Assembly (NCBI RefSeq): GCF_000003815.2
Contig: NC_049979.1
Span: 20,036,291 to 20,100,290, forward strand
DNA length: 64,000 nucleotides
Source of the DNA: Branchiostoma floridae
Taxonomy: Eukaryota; Chordata; Leptocardii; Amphioxiformes; Branchiostomatidae
Reading direction: 5' to 3'
This document shows, in pieces, positions 59,201-64,000 of the stretch (positions within the stretch are counted from its first letter, which is position 1; each line of letters starts with the position of its first letter). The notes beneath the pieces were generated by a model. It did not search any database and was not told the origin of the DNA. It saw nothing but the letters and a program-made list of their open reading frames with translations. Made by a program: the position numbers and the translations under genes.

Positions 59201-61149
59201 TTATGCTGCAAAAAAGAGCTTTGAACTAATTGTAGTTTCTGATTTAATGGTGTTTGAACTGAGTTAGTTGTGAAATGGACCAGGTGTGAAATGGAGCCAG
59301 TTGAGTGTCGCGCAGTGATCCGGTTTTTGTATTTGAAAGGACGCACACCAAAGGAGACTTTTGATGAAATGAAAGAAACTTATGGTGATGATGCCCCATC
59401 ATATGACCTTGTAAAACGCTGGCATCCTGAATTCAAACATGGCCGGAAGTCTGTGGAAACAGCTCCCAGACCTGGTCGTTCCTCTTCTGCCATTGATGAG
59501 GCATCTGTTGGAGGACCAACCTGGGGTGTCCTACAAAAACGGTGTCCAGAGCTGCATCAAACGATGGGAGAAATGCATAACTCTGGGTGGTTCCTATGAA
59601 GAGAAAGACTAATAACTGTGCCAAGTTTCATTAATCTCCTGCTATGGAAAATGAGTCAGAGTTATTACTTATTGAACGCCCCTCGTACAGTACTATAATC
59701 ACAGGCCTCTTGGTCAATTCAAGTTGACCTTTTCTAATGCATTTTTCTCTCTCTCTCCTGTGAACAGTTCTCCTCATTGTTGGATGACAACGCTGGCTCC
59801 AAGTTTGACAACATCGGCATCGGAGCCCTGTCCAACAAAGACAATGCAGGTGAGTGTTAGGAACAAATCTACTGACTTATGTACCAAATACCAGGTAAGA
59901 GAGACAGGTACAGGTGTGAGCCATAGGTATACTGCACACCTGTGGAAGCTTGGTTATCTGTTTTCACTCTTAGATCCACCCTGTATTTTTGTGAATAAAA
60001 GACACGGTCTCAGATACTTTGTGGTGACCTTCCTCTATATTCAGGGACATCAGTTGGGCCCTTATGCAAAAGTGCACAGCATAGTGTCTAAGATTTTTTA
60101 CTTTATCCAGTTCTTTTGTACATCTGGATGTGCTGTTGTAAAATGATCATCACTGGAACCATCTCACTGGACAAAGCAAACATTTGGGACACAGAACTGG
60201 ATGAGGGGAGTTTAAAAAGATTGTATATCATGACCAAAATCTTACTTTACACAAAACTTTTGGGGACTTCAAAATACTCCTGTGATGTAGTTAAGGTTTT
60301 GCCAAGTCTGTATAGGCCATCAAGGCCAGCCATTCATTGTTATACCAAGTTTTTGCTGATCTCTAGATCTTTTTCAAAATTTTCTCAATGACACGTACCT
60401 CATTATAAAATGCTTATCACATAGCATCAAAACAATTAAAGCAGATAAGATCTACCAGGGAATTATAGGTGCAAGGACACACTAAGCTGTGTTTATACTG
60501 CACAGGAGTCATTTTGATATGGAGGATGAATAATTGATATATTGAGCCCTTCTTCTGTATAGAATAGCTGGAAAAAAACAGCATTGACGTGTGAGAAAAG
60601 CATGATTACTTAATAGGGAAGGTATAGGATCACAGCTAATTGTCTCATTTTGAAAGTATTGTCCCTTTCAACCGCCATCACACACACACACACACGCACA
60701 CAACAAAAACAGGGTTGGCAGTTCAAGTGTTATTACCAAGAGGGCCAAGCAAATAAATCACCCAACTTATAAGTCTACAAACTAGTATTTCATCATTACT
60801 TTCAATTATTTCTCTTTTCTCCAGCACTGATGATCACTACATGCAAGGTGTTATACCCTAACTTTATTTTCCAAGTATGCAAATGAAGTGTCTTTGTTGT
60901 CACAAATATGCAAATCATATTCAAATTGTTTGTGTGCACTGTACAAATGTACTTGTAGTTGAAGAGATGAGGGTATCATGTTTGTATGTTCTCTCTACAG
61001 ATGCCAAGCAGCTGAAGTGGGAGGTGGCCCGGGACCAGTGGGTGAGAGGACAGAACTGGAAGGAGAAGAAGAGAAATCGAGGGAAGGGTCCAGTGGGGAA
61101 GGGGAGGGGGAAGAAACAAGGGGGCAAGCAAGGGAAAAGAAGAAGATAG
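35206..61149 (+). CDS. CEBPZ: CCAAT/enhancer-binding protein zeta (Noc1/Mak21 family)
   Basis: A nucleolar 60S-assembly factor. Exons: 35206-35325, 42693-42782, 43323-43381, 43774-43972, 44290-44398, 44771-44959, 45265-45332, 45834-45959, 46815-46860, 47338-47381, 47690-47774, 48158-48242, 48783-48879, 49153-49237, 49430-49509, 49815-49849, 50238-50379, 51527-51607, 51738-51785, 52880-53045, 53332-53426, 53995-54048, 54388-54487, 54775-54843, 55815-55881, 56122-56222, 56598-56649, 56783-57019, 57295-57345, 57578-57777, 59768-59849, 61001-61149. About 1,070 residues (human 1,054). Acidic N-terminus; armadillo-like region (exons 6-15); CBF/Mak21 core ([32 protein letters not shown]; then [38 protein letters not shown]); acidic and basic tail; conserved [17 protein letters not shown] near the end. 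Odd: exon 20 is present twice around assembly gaps, and exon 28 contains one base too many. Confidence 0.96.
35450..35670. repeat. CCGA/TCGG-rich block, possible transposon part
   Basis: Short motifs TTCCGAT, TCGGA and CCGAC in both orientations recur every 10-30 bp in a GC-richer stretch. A second such block is at 38880-39185. Clusters of short subterminal motifs are common near ends of large DNA transposons. No terminal repeats were found. Confidence 0.3.
37704..38200 (+). repeat. Tandem duplication, 248-bp unit
   Basis: Two adjacent copies (about 37704-37951 and 37952-38200) share 'acct(t/c)attaacataatttatg', 'tgataataaaca.gttttgtg', 'gatgaaatatacgcaattgtt' and 'gcaagc.tagacaact' at the same spacing. 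Copy 2 differs by scattered substitutions and small indels. Confidence 0.88.
38880..39185. repeat. Second CCGA/TCGG-rich block
   Basis: Many copies of 'ttccgat' and 'atcgga' in both orientations, like 35450-35670. This could be the far part of one element interrupted by the 248-bp tandem repeat. The relation is inferred only. Confidence 0.3.
39889..41674. mobile_element. hAT-like non-autonomous element, about 1.8 kb, 8-bp target duplication
   Basis: Termini AGGGTCTGCATG (left, from 39890) and CATGCAGACCCT (right, 41663-41674) are inverted repeats. The 8-bp direct repeat CATAGCAA flanks them at 39881-39888 and 41675-41682. Both subterminal zones carry many copies of 'gtaaagcgt(ag/tg)' (left 39915-40020; right 41540-41655). 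The middle has about four diverged units near 200 bp with 'gcaggaaat...ttt.agagggtcaagatttcaaaatt'. A GC-rich segment at 40070-40170 with 'cggcttgcagcgagccacgaagtggcgag' may be a nested insertion. No transposase is present. Confidence 0.8.
42957..43170. mobile_element. Fold-back element in CEBPZ intron 2
   Basis: An imperfect long inverted repeat. Left arm 42957-43045 and right arm 43093-43170 contain 'taagccttcttacagagatc' and its complement, and end in a perfect 22-bp stem (43024-43045 with 43093-43114) around a 47-base loop. No coding content. Confidence 0.85.
46186..46625 (-). mobile_element. 3' end of a non-LTR retrotransposon (LINE)
   Basis: On the minus strand, 46373-46624 encodes the C-terminus of a LINE ORF2-like protein: [19 protein letters not shown], then [20 protein letters not shown] and [13 protein letters not shown]. 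This is the usual 'YxxRRE...R...LPxxRTxRxxxSF' ending of such reverse-transcriptase proteins. About 160 bp of 3' UTR follows, and an (AAATA/AATA)n tail at 46186-46210. It is a 5'-truncated insertion in CEBPZ intron 8, opposite to the gene. Confidence 0.85.
46975..47220. repeat. Probable dispersed repeat in CEBPZ intron 9
   Basis: Contains 'gcgtctgttggtccctgttttgcaagggttgg' and 'cctcttgggtcgcccacgtggg', blocks that read like old retroelement 3' UTR sequence. No ends could be placed. Confidence 0.3.
47918..48124. mobile_element. 207-bp MITE in CEBPZ intron 11
   Basis: Perfect 12-bp terminal inverted repeats TAACTGTAAATG / CATTTACAGTTA. Extended, weaker inverted homology (actttcgcgg / ccgcgaaatt) continues inward. 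The middle repeats 'gaacttaaaaccac' twice. Degenerate relatives are seen near 4890-5090 and 7565-7735. It ends 33 bp before exon 12. Confidence 0.85.
50704..51410. mobile_element. 707-bp TIR element in CEBPZ intron 17
   Basis: Left end AGTCCATTCCAAGACACC (from 50707) is mirrored exactly at the right end (51390-51410), giving 21-bp perfect inverted repeats. The interior is AT-rich with many 'gaaatatt' and 'taccatttt' repeats and no protein. A relative with ends AGAGTC.ATTCCA is at 54929-55651. Confidence 0.85.
51903..51985 (+). CDS. CEBPZ: CEBPZ exon 20, first copy (cut by gap)
   Basis: Begins [20 protein letters not shown] after a TTTAG acceptor, then an acidic run into the N gap. It is nearly identical to the start of the complete exon at 52880-53045, including the upstream intron sequence. 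Phase 0 at its start, so it could be spliced. More likely it is the other haplotype assembled in tandem. Confidence 0.75.
51986..52150. other. Assembly gap (165 N)
   Basis: Unknown bases between the truncated exon 20 copy and its downstream intron sequence. Confidence 0.99.
52535..52751 (+). mobile_element. Penelope-like element fragment with GIY-YIG nuclease domain
   Basis: The frame starting at 52535 reads [20 protein letters not shown], then [16 protein letters not shown] and QHC. VIYR...YIGET...R...H is the GIY-YIG endonuclease pattern attached to Penelope-type reverse transcriptases. The block before it (52395-52460, 'cggacgtttcgagtgacatccatcactcttcttcag') is also typical of such elements. 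It is cut by the next gap. Confidence 0.8.
52752..52851. other. Assembly gap (100 N)
   Basis: Exactly 100 N, the usual size for a gap of unknown length, inside or next to the Penelope-like fragment. Confidence 0.99.
52880..53045 (+). CDS. CEBPZ: CEBPZ exon 20, second and complete copy
   Basis: 166 nt, phase 0 to phase 1, joins exon 21 correctly. Acidic, ending GASWVHRLG, the counterpart of human ASWVHFDNL. The downstream intron ('ttttccattgtgaa...gatatcagcttgcttgttac') repeats that after the first copy (52170-52260). Confidence 0.9.
54929..55651. mobile_element. 723-bp TIR element in CEBPZ intron 24
   Basis: Ends TAGAGTCAATTCCA and TGGAATCGACTCTA are inverted repeats with one mismatch, and TA is the terminal dinucleotide on both sides. 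The interior is full of short inverted motifs such as GTTCGAAC-like, ATGTTCCAACATG and 'ttgaacc'. Same family ends as 50704-51410, but the interior is different. Confidence 0.75.
56783..57019 (+). CDS. CEBPZ: CEBPZ exon 28 with a one-base frame problem
   Basis: Reads [20 protein letters not shown] and an acidic run, then falls out of frame near 56895-56935. The frame one base later carries [20 protein letters not shown] and joins exon 29 in phase. The exon has one base too many for its phases. The change lies in a GAT/GAG repeat, so a homopolymer (GGGG) error or allelic indel is likely. Confidence 0.8.
57896..58030. repeat. Possible small TIR element in CEBPZ intron 30
   Basis: 'gggataatggggcact...taatgcagg' on the left resembles the reverse complement of 'ccctgtgcattacc...agtgccctgttctccc' on the right. 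The arms are imperfect and no clear target duplication was found. Confidence 0.35.
59108..59685 (+). mobile_element. Internally deleted mariner element (578 bp)
   Basis: About 30-bp inverted repeats starting CGAGGGGCGTTCAATA lie between TA dinucleotides at 59106-59107 and 59686-59687. Inside is the N-terminus of a mariner transposase ([47 protein letters not shown]) from 59291, then an abrupt jump. The C-terminal end ([19 protein letters not shown]) follows in another frame at 59541-59612. The catalytic region is missing, so it cannot move by itself. It lies in CEBPZ intron 30. Confidence 0.93.
59850..61000 (+). other. CEBPZ intron 31
   Basis: AT-rich intron with a CA microsatellite at about 60680-60700. 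No exon or transposon is recognised. Confidence 0.6.
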
Positions 61150-61299
61150 ATGATTAACCACTACTTTTGTTGTTTTCTAAAGAATTTCTTCTAAACAGTT
61201 ATGATTTTGGAATTCTGTACAATTTTGTAAGAAAGTAGTTAAGTTTGCATTTAAACAGTTTTTTAGACTGTACAGATTGAAGATTGAATCAGGATCAGA

Positions 61300-61305
61300 A
61301 TTAAA
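61300..61305 (+). terminator. CEBPZ polyadenylation signal ATTAAA
   Basis: The common variant ATTAAA lies about 150 bp after the CEBPZ stop codon (61147-61149), with a T/GT-containing stretch after it. Confidence 0.55.
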
Positions 61306-63828
61306 ACTGAAATGAACTTGAAAACATGATGTCTTCATTCTTTGAACTGTGTCCAAGCATGTAGCAGTTTAGCATAGTCACCAGAAATGTACTGTAAAGA
61401 TTTAATGAATTATTTGGTGCTATGCAGGAGCTACCACTTTTCTCTCAAACCACAGGATACTACAGAGTGGAATTATCTCTGCTTCAAATAACTGTTGTCC
61501 ATGAAGTTGATCTGAAATTGAATTCTAAAGTCTCCCCACTTTTCAATGGTTCCATGGCCAACTTTATCCTTATATGACCTCCTTATCATGATTATGATAC
61601 AAATTTAATGTTAGGTTTGGTTTGATAAAAAGCTGTTGCAGAGTTTCCCACCCAGATCTCAGGTACAGGATAGCCTCCTCATCAGGTTTACAGACAGTGC
61701 TGTGTATGTCCGTTCTGGTTGTACTGGGGTTCATATAGCCCATATGCCTGCACTGAAGGCTAGCAGAGGAGTCCTTGAAAAACCCCTCTCGGACAAATGT
61801 CAAGACAGGTTTGTTCACATACCACTGCCTAAGCTGTATACACTCATGACTGTATTGTGCACTACATGAGCTCCAATATTACTAATACTATTCGTTCAAC
61901 AGACAATTTAACACCTGACCAACCATGAAATATTTCATTATCGTTCTGTTTGCTAATGGACTGTTAATGAAAAGCGTTTTAATTTTCAATTCTGGGAAAG
62001 TTTGTCCGAACTGTCTGTAGCCGCCACGCATCAACTAATGTTGCAAGGGAACGATTGATTGAAAGTTTGCAAGATGATTATGGGGTGCTATTTTCTGTCT
62101 AATACATATAAAACTTCGTTACGTATTTTTAAAGATAATTTCCCACACATACTGATAATTCAAATGGCACTAGGAATGAAGCTACCAAGTGTCTTTTCTT
62201 CCAGTACATGTCAGTTTAAGTTGCAACTAAGATTGATATTTCTAATTCCTTCTAATAATAGCTATATGTCCAGCTCTCAAGTGTATTTCCACATGATCCC
62301 TTCAGTTTTGTTATGTGTGGCCATGGCTACAACTATCCCAAAGGAGTGAGTTTGTGTATGTATCAAAATCTACCCAACGCCGTTCAGGATATGACGGTAT
62401 TTTCACAGCCGTCCGACTCATTCATAATAAAACCAATAAATATTATCATTAGGCTCTACTGATCCGTCCTGTGGTTAACCCTAAACCTACAGGTTTGGCT
62501 ACAAGGACCGTCCTCAATAGTTTCTCATTGAGATGTTTAAGAGTAGCCGATTACGCGAAAGCGTTCGATTGAACAATCGGATGATCCCGCGGGTTACGGC
62601 AGGGGAAATTTGATCCGATATTCGTGCGTACCTTAATCCCTGATGCTGCACGCCGCGGCACGCACCCTATACGAACAATTGGACCAATTCATTATCATAT
62701 ACACCAAAGTTTATCTCTGGAACGGAGTCTGGGAATCATCAATTGAACTTAATCCCCGTCATGAAATTTTAATGGTGAGATAATATCCCTCAATGTAAAT
62801 GGAGAAAGTTGGAGGGTTCTGAGAAGGGATGTACTTTTGGAGCTGCCCGTTCGTGTATAACGGTTATTATGGTATCCAGGTAATACATGTATAGAGTCCG
62901 TCTCGTTAGTAACTAGCACTTTGTAAACCCGATAGGACGTTATCATGGATAAACCATTGTAAATATTTCGAAAAAAGTAGCGGTCAAGAAATAATGTGTC
63001 ATCATCAAATCACCAGACGGCGTCGCATAACAACTGTTAAACTGAAAGTGCAAGCCTGATGCACATGTGATCTTCAGAGAAATTGTCAATTTCATAGACT
63101 CTTCGTTTTGTGAATTTTATATTTTCATTGACACCATCATTTTCAAGTATATGGTTACCGTATGGTTACCTTAAGGAAATCTGATACATGCAGTGAAATT
63201 TGGTCTTGATTTGGGTACATTCTTGTGGTATAAAGTTATCATTGGCATTGCTTTTAATTTCTATCAATTGTAGAGTCACCATGCACACTGCACGCCATTA
63301 TCCTACTGTATACTACTAGCATGTAATGCTATTGCTCTATGCCCTTGCCAGCGCTTATTGAAATAAAATGAAAGGGGAAGGCCAGTAGTCTTTTTCGTCA
63401 CAGGACAGCTGACTGTGCGTGTCACGACTGTCCAAAAATGTCTTCAACTTATCGTACTACGGATGTCACAGGACCACAATAAGTGGACGGAATGATGAAA
63501 GTAATGGAGTCAAAGAACATCACAAGACTGTAGGGAAGCGTTTTTACACGGTCAATGTGTAAAGTACAATCTTTTAAGCTGCAGAATGTTGATACAACCG
63601 TGGGTAAATTAAGATGGTGTGATGTAACAATATCCTACATTTGCTATCTGTTTACCTATTAGAAATATGTGAAAACATGAAAGTGCATCTGAGTTGGTGA
63701 GTCACACCCTCGCTGAAACTTTGATTCACATTCGAAAGTCAGTCTTCGAACACAGACGATCATTTTTTTTTTGTCAGCAGAGGTTTCACAGCATATTGAA
63801 TTCCCGAGATGCACAGTTGCTTCGGAGA
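61306..63828. other. Intergenic DNA after CEBPZ
   Basis: No gene is supported. ORFs are short, without motifs, and on both strands. A GC-richer stretch at about 62560-62670 is unexplained. Confidence 0.5.
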
Positions 63829-63966
63829 GTGTCCGAATTCTGGATAACGCGAGTAGCGGAGGAGGCCATCTACATCAGGCCGCACCAACCTTCTCTTGAC
63901 GGGGACGGGGGCCGATATCGACTTCCAAGAACATTTGACCCATTGCTGACGCCACGCTGTGCATAG
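63829..63966 (+). mobile_element. C-terminal remnant of a Penelope-like element
   Basis: The frame reads RVSEFWITRVAEEAIYIRPH, then PSLDGDGGRYRLPRTFDPLL, before a stop. 'EAIYIR...P.LN.DGGRY.LP..(Y/W)D.LL' is the tail that follows the GIY-YIG domain in Penelope-like elements. Upstream sequence to 63694 is open but not recognisable. Confidence 0.7.
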
Positions 63967-64000
63967 AAATTCGTGTCAAATAGATGAGAAATGGGAAGTT

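Noticed and set aside
61150..63800. A further gene after CEBPZ
   Set aside because: Only short ORFs on both strands without motifs or paired splice sites; just the final Penelope-like tail is recognisable.

Overview
The window reads as genomic DNA of a cephalochordate (lancelet, Branchiostoma-like). Five animal genes with GT-AG introns are present. They sit among many short non-autonomous transposons, fold-back elements and minisatellites of the kind seen in highly polymorphic amphioxus genomes. The genus is inferred from gene content and repeat style; no database was searched.

Layout. 1-1369: repeat debris. 1370-4205 (+): a single-exon vertebrate-type Toll-like receptor whose frame is broken twice, once by a hairpin-shaped insertion. 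5380-6517 (-): COX16, a cytochrome c oxidase assembly factor, in 4 exons. 6742-12738 (+): mitochondrial ribosomal protein S5, in 11 exons. COX16 and MRPS5 are head to head with 224 bp between start codons. 14201-34592 (-): glycogen phosphorylase, for which I place all 21 coding exon positions; one position (exon 5) has two alternative versions. 35206-61149 (+): CEBPZ (Noc1/Mak21 family), in 32 exons, head to head with the phosphorylase gene across 613 bp. It contains two assembly gaps, a repeated exon and a one-base frame problem. 61150-64000: intergenic, ending in a Penelope-like element remnant.

The two head-to-head pairs suggest shared promoters. COX16 and MRPS5 both serve mitochondrial respiration. 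CEBPZ (nucleolar 60S assembly) and glycogen phosphorylase have no obvious joint role.

The most unusual signal is repeated tandem duplication of exon/intron boundaries. The 3' splice site of the last MRPS5 exon exists in 8 tandem copies, the 5' splice site of phosphorylase exon 2 in 4 copies, and the 3' splice site of phosphorylase exon 19 in 2 copies. Phosphorylase exon 5 and CEBPZ exon 20 are duplicated as whole exons. Several transposon insertions are dated by intact target-site duplications, and two element families share an odd design: a right-end hairpin whose outer arm repeats the left terminus.
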